Positions 44,488-53,637 of a stretch of DNA of 64,000 nt are shown piece after piece. The DNA is from CBDFMR01 sp965249765 (lineage in GTDB: Bacteria > Bacteroidota > Bacteroidia > Chitinophagales > Saprospiraceae): assembly GCA_965249765.1 (NCBI GenBank), contig CBDFMR010000005.1, positions 682,001 through 746,000 on the forward strand, read 5' to 3'. The notes under the pieces were generated by a model that was not told where the DNA came from, searched no databases, and saw nothing but the letters and a program-made list of their open reading frames with translations. Each line of letters starts with the position of its first letter. Within the stretch, counting starts at the first letter, position 1. The translations under genes and the position numbers were made by a program.

Positions 44488-45468
44488 TTGGGTAATATAA
44501 TAATCACATCGGCAGGTCGAAGAGTATCTCTTGTAAAGTACTTTCAGAAAGAATTACATTCTATTTTTGGTCCAACCGCTAAGGTTTATACTACAGACCT
44601 CAATCCTTCATTAGCACCGGCCTGTAGAATTTCTAACGGTAGTTTCAAAACAGGCTCCTTTGCAGAAGAAAACTACATTGATTCTCTATTGACGCTTTGT
44701 ATGGCTAATAATATATCACTTATAATTCCGACAATAGATCCTGAATTACAGTTAATGGCCAAACACATTAATATATTCAATGACAATTCCATAAGTGTTG
44801 TAATATCTGATATGAGCTTCATAAATAATTGTAGAAATAAAAGAAAAACGAATTTATTCTTTACACAAAATAAAATACAAATTCCTCGCTCCATATCAAA
44901 AGACAACTTGACATTTCCTCTATTCATTAAGCCCATTGATGGAAGTAGCAGCAAAAATCTGTACATTATTCACAATGAGGATCAAATTTCTACGCATCTC
45001 TATAACAACAAGAAACTTTTGTGGATGGAATATTTAGATCCAAAAGAATTTTCTGAATATACTGTTGATATGTATTATGACCGAAATTCTCATCTAAAGT
45101 GTTCTGTTCCAAGAGTAAGAATATCTACAAGAGATGGTGAAACCAATAAAGGTCTTACGTATAAAGACCCTATAATATTAAATTTCCTCGAAGACCGACT
45201 AGCATATATCGACGGAGCGAGAGGTTGTATTACTCTTCAACTATTTAAGAGTAAATCAAGCGATGAAATATTTGGAATTGAAATAAATCCCCGCTTCGGT
45301 GGTGGATATCCTTTAGCTTATTTGGCAGGTGCTAATTATCCAAAGTGGATAATTGAAGAATACCTACAGGATAAAACTGTATCACGTTTTGATAACTGGG
45401 ATTCAAACAAACTTCTTTTACGCTACGACCATGAAATGACAATTGATAATTACAACTATCTTCAATAA
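44488..45468 (+). CDS. ATP-grasp protein (carbamoyl-phosphate synthase-like)
   Basis: 326 residues, TTG start 6 bases after licD. N-terminal ITSAGRRVSLVKYFQKEL and PTIDPELQLMAKH (preATP-grasp domain), PLFIKPIDGSSSKN (ATP lid), WMEYLDPKEFSEYTVDMY, and the metal site GIEINPRFGGGYPLAYLAGAN. ATP-grasp enzymes activate carboxylates as acyl phosphates. In glycan loci this type is often paired with an HAD hydrolase, as here. Substrate unknown. Confidence 0.83.
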   Translation: MGNIIITSAGRRVSLVKYFQKELHSIFGPTAKVYTTDLNPSLAPACRISNGSFKTGSFAEENYIDSLLTLCMANNISLIIPTIDPELQLMAKHINIFNDNSISVVISDMSFINNCRNKRKTNLFFTQNKIQIPRSISKDNLTFPLFIKPIDGSSSKNLYIIHNEDQISTHLYNNKKLLWMEYLDPKEFSEYTVDMYYDRNSHLKCSVPRVRISTRDGETNKGLTYKDPIILNFLEDRLAYIDGARGCITLQLFKSKSSDEIFGIEINPRFGGGYPLAYLAGANYPKWIIEEYLQDKTVSRFDNWDSNKLLLRYDHEMTIDNYNYLQ

Positions 45469-46117
45469 AGATTGCTATATAGTATTTGACCTAGATGATA
45501 CCTTATATAAAGAACGGGACTTTCTCTTTTCTGCCTATCAGAGAATATCTGATATTGTCTACAATGAAATTGGTGTAAATGTTTATAAACAAATGACATC
45601 CTGGTACCTACAGGGCTTAAGTGCATTTGATGAACTATTGTCTCACCATGATACTATCCTAACAATTCCAGATTTAGTTGCCATTTACAGAAATCATATA
45701 CCAAATATTTCATTGTCACCGGAAACACTTGCGACCCTGGAGCTCTTAGTGAGGCAAGGGTACTCACTTGGTTTAATGACTGACGGAAGGTCTATAAGTC
45801 AACGGAATAAAATTAAATCACTGAAACTAAATAGTATTTTTAATGATATTCTCATATCAGAAGAATTTGGGTCTGAAAAACCTAATCAGTTGAACTATTT
45901 ACACTTCGAAAATAATTCTTGTTATAATTATTTTGTTTACGTCGGAGACAATACATCTAAGGATTTCATAACACCTAATAAACTAGGCTGGAAAACCATA
46001 TGTCTATTTGACTACGGCGTCAATATTCATAAACAGAATTTTGGACTTTCTGAAGAATATTTACCACAAGTAATAATAAGCTCAATTCTCGATCTACAAC
46101 ACATTTTTATTGGTTAA
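45443..46117 (+). CDS. HAD-superfamily hydrolase
   Basis: About 224 residues from TTG 45443, overlapping the ATP-grasp gene by 26 bases; a later non-canonical start is also possible because the core begins at about residue 13. Motif I VFDLDDTLYKE, motif II LMTDGR, motif III Lys in GSEKPNQLNY, motif IV YVGDNTSKDFI. Typical sugar-phosphate or phospho-alcohol phosphatase. The ATP-grasp/HAD pair recurs in polysaccharide loci; a repair or dephosphorylation role is a guess. Confidence 0.83.
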   Translation: MIITTIFNKDCYIVFDLDDTLYKERDFLFSAYQRISDIVYNEIGVNVYKQMTSWYLQGLSAFDELLSHHDTILTIPDLVAIYRNHIPNISLSPETLATLELLVRQGYSLGLMTDGRSISQRNKIKSLKLNSIFNDILISEEFGSEKPNQLNYLHFENNSCYNYFVYVGDNTSKDFITPNKLGWKTICLFDYGVNIHKQNFGLSEEYLPQVIISSILDLQHIFIG

Positions 46118-47294
46118 TTCACATATTCTAATTAGGGTATGCACACTAGAGAATTCTCTTTGGAAAATATTTGAAGAGCACTTACTTTTTATGAGTAATT
46201 ATTTTGAGGTACATGCCGTCAGTTCTCCTGGGGATTTATTAAATGAAGTTGGAATTAGGGAAAAGGTAAAAACACATGCAGTGGTCATGCACAGGGGTAT
46301 TACGCCTTTTAAAGATATCATTTCTATTTATAGGCTCTATAAACTCTTTAAAAAATTAAATCCAACGATTGTCCATGCTCATACCCCAAAAGCGGGCCTA
46401 GTGTCAATGCTAGCAGCAACATTGTGTGGTGTGCCTCTAAGGTTATACTCAATAGCGGGAATACCTTTTGAAACATCTTCAGGTATAATTAAATACTTTC
46501 TAATTCTAATCGAAAAAATTATTTATAATTTTTCGCATAAGGTATATGCGAATTCTTTTGGTCATGAGGTTTTAATAAAAAAAATGAACCTCATATCTCA
46601 TGACAAAATAAAAGTTCTTGGGCAGGGTTCTACAAATGGTATCAATCTAGAATATTTCAAGACTTCGCCAGAACTTGTCCGAAGGGCTTCCGCAATAAGA
46701 AAAGCACACAATTTTGAAAATGAATTTGTTTTTATTTATGTAAGCAGGTTGGTTCCGCACAAAGGAGCAGAGGTAATGCTCAAGGCTTGGAGAGAATTCT
46801 CGTCAATATATCAAGACGTAAAATTGTTAATTTGTGGTAGACATCAGCCAAACACTCATCCTTTATCAAAAGAAAGTTCCCATATCCTTGATAGTGATGA
46901 GTCTATTGTGTTTACCGGATACCAATTAGACATTAGACCTTACTACCTTGCAGCTGACGTAAATATTCTACCTTCATTGCGTGAAGGACTGCCCAATGTG
47001 TTATTACAGGCTGGAGCTATGGGCCTGCCGAGCGTATGTAGTGATATACTAGGCAATACTGACGTGATCAAAGATGGAGTCAATGGAATTCTCACAAAAT
47101 CGAATTCTATAGATCATACCTTAGCCGGAATGAAAAAAATATACCTCAACGCACAATTAAGGTTACGGTTAAAGTCTGTTGCAAGATCCTCGATCAAGTC
47201 AAAATATGAAAGAAAACAGCTGTTAAATGAATATCTCAAAGAATACATCAATCTTTTAGACCAAAAAGGAATTACGCATGACCTCAGAATATAA
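46110..47294 (+). CDS. Glycosyltransferase family 4 (paralogue of the gene at 37.1 kb)
   Basis: 394 residues, TTG start. PTIVHAHTPKAGLVSMLAATLCGVP, GQGSTNGINLEYF hinge, YVSRLVPHKGAEVMLKAW, SLREGLPNVLLQAGAMGLP. Near-duplicate architecture with 37.1 kb, so the two modules (37-46 kb and 46-50 kb) may have arisen by duplication of a glycosyltransferase-led block. The C-terminus overlaps comA by 17 bases. Confidence 0.87.
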   Translation: MVNSHILIRVCTLENSLWKIFEEHLLFMSNYFEVHAVSSPGDLLNEVGIREKVKTHAVVMHRGITPFKDIISIYRLYKLFKKLNPTIVHAHTPKAGLVSMLAATLCGVPLRLYSIAGIPFETSSGIIKYFLILIEKIIYNFSHKVYANSFGHEVLIKKMNLISHDKIKVLGQGSTNGINLEYFKTSPELVRRASAIRKAHNFENEFVFIYVSRLVPHKGAEVMLKAWREFSSIYQDVKLLICGRHQPNTHPLSKESSHILDSDESIVFTGYQLDIRPYYLAADVNILPSLREGLPNVLLQAGAMGLPSVCSDILGNTDVIKDGVNGILTKSNSIDHTLAGMKKIYLNAQLRLRLKSVARSSIKSKYERKQLLNEYLKEYINLLDQKGITHDLRI

Positions 47295-48033
47295 GCTCAT
47301 TCTTCCTAGCAGAACAGAAAAGCCTCGAAAAAATGGAATAACGTCCGTTCATGATGTTATGTTAACCAGGAGTCAATTAAATGCGATACTCAAGGATCAT
47401 CATGATTTTCTCGATGTGGCAAAACTAGGTGTAGGTTCAGCTTACATTACTCCATTCCTGAGTGAAAAGATAAAGCTCTATCAAGCTCACGAAATAGAAG
47501 TATATTTTGGTGGTACTTTGTTTGAAAAATTCTACTACCAAGATAAACTAGGAGGTTACCTAGAATTTATAGATGCTCACAATATTAACACGCTTGAAAT
47601 TTCCTGTGGCACAACTGAAATAGATCTTAAAAAAAGAGTCGAATTAGTCAAAAGACTCAGTGACAAATATTCCGTTCTCTCTGAAGTTGGATCTAAAGAT
47701 ACCGACAAAATAATGCCTCCTAGTCAATGGATAGATGAACTCAACACATTGCTCGAGGCAGGATCAAAATACGTAATAACAGAAGGAAGGAATAGTGGTA
47801 CTGCCGGTGTTTATAGAACAAGCGGAGAGTTAAGAACTGGACTTGTCGCAGATATAATCGCACAAGTCTCAGTAGACAAAATTATTTTTGAAGCTCCAAC
47901 ATCAAAATCTCAAATGTTCTTTATTAACCAAGTAGGTTCTAATGTCAATCTAGGGAATGTAAATCCTAATGACCTTCTACTTTTAGAATCTCAAAGGCGC
48001 GGTCTCAGAAGTGAGACCTTTTTCCTTGATTAA
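47278..48033 (+). CDS. comA: Phosphosulfolactate synthase
   Basis: Adds sulfite to phosphoenolpyruvate to give (2R)-phospho-3-sulfolactate, first step of the archaeal coenzyme M pathway and known from some bacteria for sulfolactate. 251 residues. Conserved blocks are all visible: RTEKPRKNGITSVHDV, DFLDVAKLGVGSAYITP, VYFGGTLFEKF, LEISCGTTEI, LSEVGSKD at 134-141 (Glu and Lys of the active site region), YVITEGRNSGTAGVY, IIFEAPTSKSQMFFI, SNVNLGNVNPNDLLLLE. It is very unusual in a surface-glycan locus. Sulfite could come from cysH at 19 kb. ATG overlaps the glycosyltransferase. Confidence 0.88.
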   Translation: MTSEYKLILPSRTEKPRKNGITSVHDVMLTRSQLNAILKDHHDFLDVAKLGVGSAYITPFLSEKIKLYQAHEIEVYFGGTLFEKFYYQDKLGGYLEFIDAHNINTLEISCGTTEIDLKKRVELVKRLSDKYSVLSEVGSKDTDKIMPPSQWIDELNTLLEAGSKYVITEGRNSGTAGVYRTSGELRTGLVADIIAQVSVDKIIFEAPTSKSQMFFINQVGSNVNLGNVNPNDLLLLESQRRGLRSETFFLD

Positions 48034-48040
48034 CAATACA

Positions 48041-48592
48041 ATGAAGAGTAATAAATCTGATGAAACAACTATTGTCTTTATTAGGCACCTTCAAACATCT
48101 TACAATAAAAAGGGTTTGCTTCAAGGTTCACTTGATATTTCGATTGAACCACCATCGTTAAAAGATTTTATTCTAATACAATCAAATATCACTTGTTTGA
48201 ACAACTTCAAATTTGATAAGGTTTTTTGTTCGGGTCTGAAACGCACACATGAGACTGCCGTAATTTATGGGTATAAGGACCCCATTCATGAACCAATGCT
48301 TAATGAATTAAATTTTGGATCCTTCGAGGGTAAGTCAAAAGAAATTTTTAAGAATCAAGAAGAGTATTGTCTTTGGCTCAACAATCCATCTGAATTAATA
48401 CTTGGCGAATCATTATCTGGATTTTTCAGTCGTATTGACTCCTTTATCAAAAAAAATAAAAATTTATGTTGCTTGGCATTCTCACACGGTGCTGTTTTAA
48501 GATATGTCATGGCAAAACACATAATGCATGATGTGTCGACAATGAACCACATACATATCGATAATAATGCTATGTTTTGTTTAACTCTTTAG
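48041..48592 (+). CDS. Histidine phosphatase family protein
   Basis: 183 residues from ATG 48041, 7 bases after comA. Phosphoglycerate-mutase-like fold with a full catalytic set: FIRHLQTSYNKKG (phospho-His), SGLKRTHETA (Arg), LNELNFGSFEGKS (Glu) and FSHGAVLRYV (second His). By position it is a candidate to remove phosphate from phosphosulfolactate, a step done in archaea by the unrelated ComB. It could also act on another phosphate ester. No ComB is seen. Confidence 0.82.
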   Translation: MKSNKSDETTIVFIRHLQTSYNKKGLLQGSLDISIEPPSLKDFILIQSNITCLNNFKFDKVFCSGLKRTHETAVIYGYKDPIHEPMLNELNFGSFEGKSKEIFKNQEEYCLWLNNPSELILGESLSGFFSRIDSFIKKNKNLCCLAFSHGAVLRYVMAKHIMHDVSTMNHIHIDNNAMFCLTL

Positions 48593-48669
48593 TGAAGCTT
48601 AAAAAACTCTTAGATATTTGTAGTATGTGCGCTTTTTTAAAACCGATTTTATAACTACTAGACTACTAA

Positions 48670-49854
48670 ATGAATCTCAGCGCATTTGTAATACATAGCA
48701 GAAGAACTGGTCTTGGAATAATTCGTTCGTTGGGCAAGAAGGGTATTAAGGTATATACCGCTGATACCTACAAAGCAGAAGGGTTTTATTCTCGCTATAC
48801 AACAAAAGGTTTCGTCATTCCCGAATTAATACTAGTTGGTAACGATGTACTTGTTCAAAAATTTGTCGAATTAGCCTCTTACATTGATCCAGAGAACACA
48901 AAGCCATATTTATATACCGGTAGTGACGATTATTTAATGTTTTTTGTAAAAAACTGGAAAACACTCTCAAAGTATTATCGTTCCACCTTTGAGACAGACC
49001 TCCATATATTAAAGTCGTGTCTTGAAAAATACAAAATGTACAAAATTGCCGAGCTAGCAGGTGTAGCTATTCCTAAAACACTATATAGTCCATCATCGGC
49101 ATCTGAGGTTAAGAGCTTTCCAGTTATTATTAAACCCTCTCTTAAAAAGACAGATAAAATAGATGTTATTAAATCTGCCTTTCGAATTAAGAAGGCGAAA
49201 TCACCTCAAGAACTAGACAAGTACATCGGAATTTTAACATCACTAGGAGTTAAATATGTAGTGCAAGAATATATTGAAGGTGAGGATGCAACACTATATA
49301 CTGCAGGAATCTATGCTCATAATGGTGAATTAGTAGCAGCTGGTACAGGTAGAAAAATAAGGCAGTATCCCCCAGGCCTTGGAGAGTGTTCTTTGGGGGA
49401 ATTGGTTGCTGAGCCTGAGTTAATTAAATATGCAGGAGATCTGGTGAGACAGGCCAATATCACTGGTATCTGTCAAATTGAATTTAAGAAATGGAATGAT
49501 AGGTTCTATCTAATAGAAATTAACCCTAGACCTTGGAGTTGGATATCTCTTATGGATTACGCAGGACTCAACTTGCCATATATTGCAATACAGTCTCACG
49601 AAGGGGTTAAACTGGAAAGCCCTATATTGCAAAAAAGAAACAAGGGTTCTTGGATGTTCCCAGTTATGGATTTCAAATACAATTTTCTGATTCACAAAAA
49701 CACATCGTTTTTTGGTTTCTTTAGAGATGTTTTAGTGTCAAAAAGGCTTGCGTTCTTTAAGTTAACTGATCCTTTGCCCATATTTATACATGTCTATTTT
49801 GCGTTTTTCTACGAATATATTAACCCATATCTCAAGAGAAGAAAATCCAAATAA
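48670..49854 (+). CDS. ATP-grasp carboxylate ligase-like protein
   Basis: 394 residues. N-terminal FVIHSRRTGLGIIRSLGKKGI (preATP-grasp Rossmann-like), LYTGSDDYLMFF, PVIIKPSLKK (Lys for ATP), VVQEYIEGEDATLYTAG, and metal site IEFKKWNDRFYLIEINPRPWSW. It resembles carboxylate-amine ligases of the D-aspartate ligase type. Next to ComA and the phosphatase it is a plausible enzyme to activate sulfolactate, or another carboxylate, and attach it by an amide to an amino sugar; that is inference. 77 bases separate it from the phosphatase. Confidence 0.8.
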   Translation: MNLSAFVIHSRRTGLGIIRSLGKKGIKVYTADTYKAEGFYSRYTTKGFVIPELILVGNDVLVQKFVELASYIDPENTKPYLYTGSDDYLMFFVKNWKTLSKYYRSTFETDLHILKSCLEKYKMYKIAELAGVAIPKTLYSPSSASEVKSFPVIIKPSLKKTDKIDVIKSAFRIKKAKSPQELDKYIGILTSLGVKYVVQEYIEGEDATLYTAGIYAHNGELVAAGTGRKIRQYPPGLGECSLGELVAEPELIKYAGDLVRQANITGICQIEFKKWNDRFYLIEINPRPWSWISLMDYAGLNLPYIAIQSHEGVKLESPILQKRNKGSWMFPVMDFKYNFLIHKNTSFFGFFRDVLVSKRLAFFKLTDPLPIFIHVYFAFFYEYINPYLKRRKSK

Positions 49855-49986
49855 TTATCGCTATTCACTATTGCGCCATTTTGCTAGAAATTATAGAACT
49901 TGTGAGCCTCACTAATCACATGTCTACAACTTAAAAGAATCATCGTCTCTTCCCCTAAAAAGCTGCGTTCTCTACTCGACAAACCT

Positions 49987-51249
49987 TTGATTGATAGCTT
50001 TATATTCTCAATACTTAGCTATGGGTTAAGGCTGTTCAATAATTTAGTCATTTTTGCTTTACTTGCTAGATTTTTCCCTATTCAAGTCTTTGGTATTATA
50101 TCTCTGTTTATCGTCTTAGTAAAGATATCTGAAGTGTTTATGGATCATGGACACAAATTAATTATAGTAAAAGAGTTGTCTAAAAACCCCAACCTTCTTG
50201 TTGGTGAGTATCTAGTACATAAGATTAGCATTAAATTAGTCACATTTCTTTTTGTCTTCTGTCTCCTGCAGTTTTATGGTTACACAAACGATTATTGGGG
50301 TTATAGCCCTATTGTAATATGTCTAGTTTCATTTTCAGGGTTATGTTTAGCCCTAACAAACATTAATGTTTCAATATTTCACTCTAACAACAAGTACATT
50401 TATGAGACACTTACCCTAGTTGTTTTCTCCTTTATTCTGGGTTTAGCACTTATTGGCTCTAGGTTTACTTCAAGTGAAGTCACATTTCTTTTCGGATATA
50501 TGGTAGGCTCTATGCTTATGCTTCTTGTGTCATCTGTCTTACTTAAAAAGAAAATTAAGAATATATCTTTCAAATCAATTCTCTCTAAAATAAACGTTAA
50601 AGGGCTGGTAAAAGAAATGAAAATTGTTCTTCCCTTTTCTTCCATAGTGATTATCGAAGCCCTATTCGGGCAATTTGACATTTTGCTCGTCGAAAATTAC
50701 TGTTCAAAGTTAGATTTAGGACTCTATTCTGGTGTGAAAAAAGTCCTTGCTGGATTGGGAATTTTAATGCTAATTTCATCGAGTGCTCTGATGCCGATGT
50801 TAAGTAGAATGAGTAAAATTCACACGCTGAAAGCAAAGCTTAAAATTCTGGGAATATTCGGGTCCGTCACAATTCTTGGGACCATCCTCTTTGTTACCTA
50901 CTACTTGTTCAATGATGTTATTATCGAATTATTACTTGGCCACAAATACGCTATAATATCTGAATGGGATACTCAAATCGCACTTCTTACTCTTTCAATG
51001 TACGTAAGAATTGTTCCAGGTATATATTTAGTTACATCAGATCACGAATATAAACGACTATTTATTACAAGTGTTGGTTTAATAATTGGTACATTATATT
51101 TCCTACTGTATCTACCAGGAAATGATTACAAATTCGCCGTTAAGGCCATAACTCATGTCAAGGTAGGTGTCACAATATTTTATGTGTTGATATTTCTTTT
51201 AGTATTGTTCGGTAATCGTATTAGAAAATTACATCCAAGTATTGGCTAG
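49987..51249 (+). CDS. Second polysaccharide flippase (MOP superfamily)
   Basis: 420 residues from TTG 49987 with about 12 hydrophobic segments. SILSYGLRLFNNLVIFALLARFFPIQVFGIISL is the usual N-terminal helix of Wzx-like proteins, and KEMKIVLPFSSIVIIEALFGQFDILLVENY resembles the second half of the fold. The frame is open further upstream (to about 49906) without ATG, GTG or TTG. A 132-base gap precedes it, one of the longest in the window, in which I see no clear promoter or terminator. It is very divergent from the WzxC-type protein at 26.0 kb. Confidence 0.8.
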   Translation: MIDSFIFSILSYGLRLFNNLVIFALLARFFPIQVFGIISLFIVLVKISEVFMDHGHKLIIVKELSKNPNLLVGEYLVHKISIKLVTFLFVFCLLQFYGYTNDYWGYSPIVICLVSFSGLCLALTNINVSIFHSNNKYIYETLTLVVFSFILGLALIGSRFTSSEVTFLFGYMVGSMLMLLVSSVLLKKKIKNISFKSILSKINVKGLVKEMKIVLPFSSIVIIEALFGQFDILLVENYCSKLDLGLYSGVKKVLAGLGILMLISSSALMPMLSRMSKIHTLKAKLKILGIFGSVTILGTILFVTYYLFNDVIIELLLGHKYAIISEWDTQIALLTLSMYVRIVPGIYLVTSDHEYKRLFITSVGLIIGTLYFLLYLPGNDYKFAVKAITHVKVGVTIFYVLIFLLVLFGNRIRKLHPSIG

Positions 51250-52018
51250 CAAACGTATAATTGTTTTGGGAATGCATAGATCGGGTACATCAGCTATTGC
51301 CGGATCTCTCCATAACGGAGGAATCAGTATGGGCACAGAGTTATTGGGTCATAACGAACATAATTCTAAAGGGCACTATGAGGATAAAAATTTCATAAAG
51401 TTTCACAAAAGTATTGCATCTTCTAGAGGTCTTAATGATTGGAAGAGCTATAGGCATCTTTCGGGTATACGGTGGACCCATGAAGAGGTTTCTCAGGTAG
51501 AAGAGTTAATAAACTTAAATGACTCGAGTTCGTGTCAATGGGGTATTAAAGACCCTAGAATGTGTTTATATCTTAAACATTGGAAGAAATCACTTAGTGG
51601 TGCCTATTGGATAATTGTCTACCGTCCTTGTGAGGAAGTGGCTAATTCCTTATACCGTCGAGAAATAAAAAATTTACTAGCTAAAATCAATTTCAGAGAT
51701 TCTCAAAAACTCGAATCTCTGTTATCATATACCATGTTTTTAAGAAAAATATATTTCAGACGTATGTGGTCATTCTACAACTCTCTCATTATTAATGAAT
51801 TTAGTACTGGTAGTAACAATTTTTACATCTCACATCAATATATTAAAACAGATCTTGAACTACTAAGGAAGTGGTTAGAGAAAAGAGGATTAGTAATTTC
51901 CGGTCATTACGATGATTTTTTAGATCCCATGCTAATTAATCAAAAAAATAGATCATACAAATCTTTTGGAGCGATTTACTCAGAATTTGAAAAGAGAAGG
52001 AATGAATCAATGGCATAA
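51242..52018 (+). CDS. Sulfotransferase family protein
   Basis: 258 residues, TTG start overlapping the flippase stop. 5'-phosphosulfate loop IIVLGMHRSGTSAIAGSLHNGG, WGIKDPRMCLYLKHW, and WIIVYRPCEEVANSLYRR as the 3'-phosphate element. This GMHRSGTS subgroup is frequent in bacterial polysaccharide loci. Fifth sulfotransferase of the locus and the only one in the right half. Its 3' end overlaps the following lipoprotein gene by 17 bases. Confidence 0.82.
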   Translation: MASKRIIVLGMHRSGTSAIAGSLHNGGISMGTELLGHNEHNSKGHYEDKNFIKFHKSIASSRGLNDWKSYRHLSGIRWTHEEVSQVEELINLNDSSSCQWGIKDPRMCLYLKHWKKSLSGAYWIIVYRPCEEVANSLYRREIKNLLAKINFRDSQKLESLLSYTMFLRKIYFRRMWSFYNSLIINEFSTGSNNFYISHQYIKTDLELLRKWLEKRGLVISGHYDDFLDPMLINQKNRSYKSFGAIYSEFEKRRNESMA

Positions 52019-53633
52019 TTTCATATCACTTATATTACTTCTTTTTGTTACAAGTTGTAACACCTCAAAGTCACCGACTAACAAAGGTAACTATCTCGCA
52101 TGCCATTCAGAACTCATCCCTGAATCCATAAAAAGACAATATATATCAGGTTATAACTCTCCAAATGACGGAGGAGGGGGAGTGTTATTACTTCAAAACA
52201 TTGGAACTAATAAGATTGACAATGGCATTTACTTCAGAGCAAAATCCTCAAACAAAGTTTGGAAAAGAATGGTCTCTGACACACTTAAGATGTCACATTA
52301 TAACGTCGACTATTCCGGCAAAATCGATGTCACGAAAAGAGTACAACAAGTAATTGATGCTGCTCATCACGAAAACATCTCCGTAATTATGTTCGATGGA
52401 CCATCCTACCTCTTAGGTACAGTTGATTTTTTTCCTGGTGTAGAGTTTCTTGGAACAGATAGTACTTGGATTCTCAAGAAGCCTTCATCGGGGAAATTTC
52501 ACAGACTTTTTACCTCAAAAAAGAACCAACACAACTCATCCCGTGACTCCGATGTGCTAATATTTAAAAATCTCAATATTGACGGACAGTTAGCTAAGAA
52601 TGGACAATACCAAAATTATGAATTAGAACACCATGAAATGATTTTCCTTGCAGCACATAAAAATTCAAAAGGAAGGCTACGGTCTGTGATAGATAATTGT
52701 CATTTCAAAAATGGTGTAAGTGATGCAATACATGTTTATCACAATGTACATGCTAATATTACAAACTGTACTGCGGAAAATATCTTCAGGGGCGGAATTG
52801 TTGTCACTGGTGGAAATTCAATAGTGAAGGTCAAAGATTTCAAGGCTCATGGTGATATTCACGTAACTGGAATCGATGTTGAAATAGATGGAAAAGGATA
52901 CAACGACTCATATGAAATCGATGTTGAAATGGAGAATTTAACTCTTGCTGGTGACTGTGATATTGCCGTAAGAGCAGGAAATTTTGTAGGAAGAAATATT
53001 AAATGTCTGGGGCCACCACTCTACTTTGCTGCACGTAATGGGAGTATATATATAGAAAACTCAACCTTCTGGTCTGACTTTACAAAACCATCCAGAATTG
53101 TTATACCAAAATCCGTTGTATTTAATAACTGTACATTTAATTTCTCAAACTCGTCCAATGAGAATTTAAAAAATCTCTTTGGACTACAAATACAATGGAA
53201 TTCTCCTGATTATATAGCTAGAAACAATAGTGTTTCTTTTGAAAATTGCGTATTTCAACGAATAAGTAACCAGAAAGATGGGTCGGCACTAACGGCTTAT
53301 CTCTATAACAAAGCAGATAAGCGAGAGAACAATAACGTCATCAACGTTATTAATTGTTCTTTCAAGGGGAAAACCTCTTACGATCTTTTTCTAAACCAAG
53401 GAGGTACCGTAAATTATTTAGACTCCAACTCTAAGAATATGGAGATAATGTATCTTGGATCCGCAAATAATTACAATTACAATATTAATGTGTCTGGCGT
53501 GAAAAACGATTTACTAGAACAATCGATAAAATACGTGGATAACCGAAACAATACAATAAAAGTAAACAATTCTCCGCTCTTGAGATTTAATAAAGTCGGA
53601 GGTCTTTCAAAATCAAAGATAGTTAAACAGTAG
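52002..53633 (+). CDS. Beta-helix lipoprotein with tailspike-like N-terminus
   Basis: 543 residues from ATG 52002, chosen because it gives a lipoprotein signal (ISLILLLFVTSC with lipobox Cys); the frame opens upstream at 51966. After the signal, YISGYNSPNDGGGGVLLL resembles the Gly-rich entry motif of tailspike and other glycan-depolymerising beta-helix proteins. Then a pectate-lyase-like helix: FKNGVSDAIHVY, IFRGGIVVTGGNSI, TGIDVEIDGKGYND, and GPPLYFAARNGSIYIENSTF. Paralogue of 31.3 kb. Likely anchored in the outer membrane and acting on the polymer as lyase, hydrolase or epimerase. Confidence 0.75.
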   Translation: MNQWHNFISLILLLFVTSCNTSKSPTNKGNYLACHSELIPESIKRQYISGYNSPNDGGGGVLLLQNIGTNKIDNGIYFRAKSSNKVWKRMVSDTLKMSHYNVDYSGKIDVTKRVQQVIDAAHHENISVIMFDGPSYLLGTVDFFPGVEFLGTDSTWILKKPSSGKFHRLFTSKKNQHNSSRDSDVLIFKNLNIDGQLAKNGQYQNYELEHHEMIFLAAHKNSKGRLRSVIDNCHFKNGVSDAIHVYHNVHANITNCTAENIFRGGIVVTGGNSIVKVKDFKAHGDIHVTGIDVEIDGKGYNDSYEIDVEMENLTLAGDCDIAVRAGNFVGRNIKCLGPPLYFAARNGSIYIENSTFWSDFTKPSRIVIPKSVVFNNCTFNFSNSSNENLKNLFGLQIQWNSPDYIARNNSVSFENCVFQRISNQKDGSALTAYLYNKADKRENNNVINVINCSFKGKTSYDLFLNQGGTVNYLDSNSKNMEIMYLGSANNYNYNINVSGVKNDLLEQSIKYVDNRNNTIKVNNSPLLRFNKVGGLSKSKIVKQ

Positions 53634-53637
53634 CAGC

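Noticed and set aside
48593..48669. Terminator after the histidine phosphatase (T-run near 48634).
   Set aside because: No convincing inverted repeat precedes the T-run.
49855..49986. Promoter or terminator in the 132-base gap before the second flippase.
   Set aside because: No TAnnTTTG box with a suitable TTG upstream and no stable GC-rich hairpin with a T-run could be seen.
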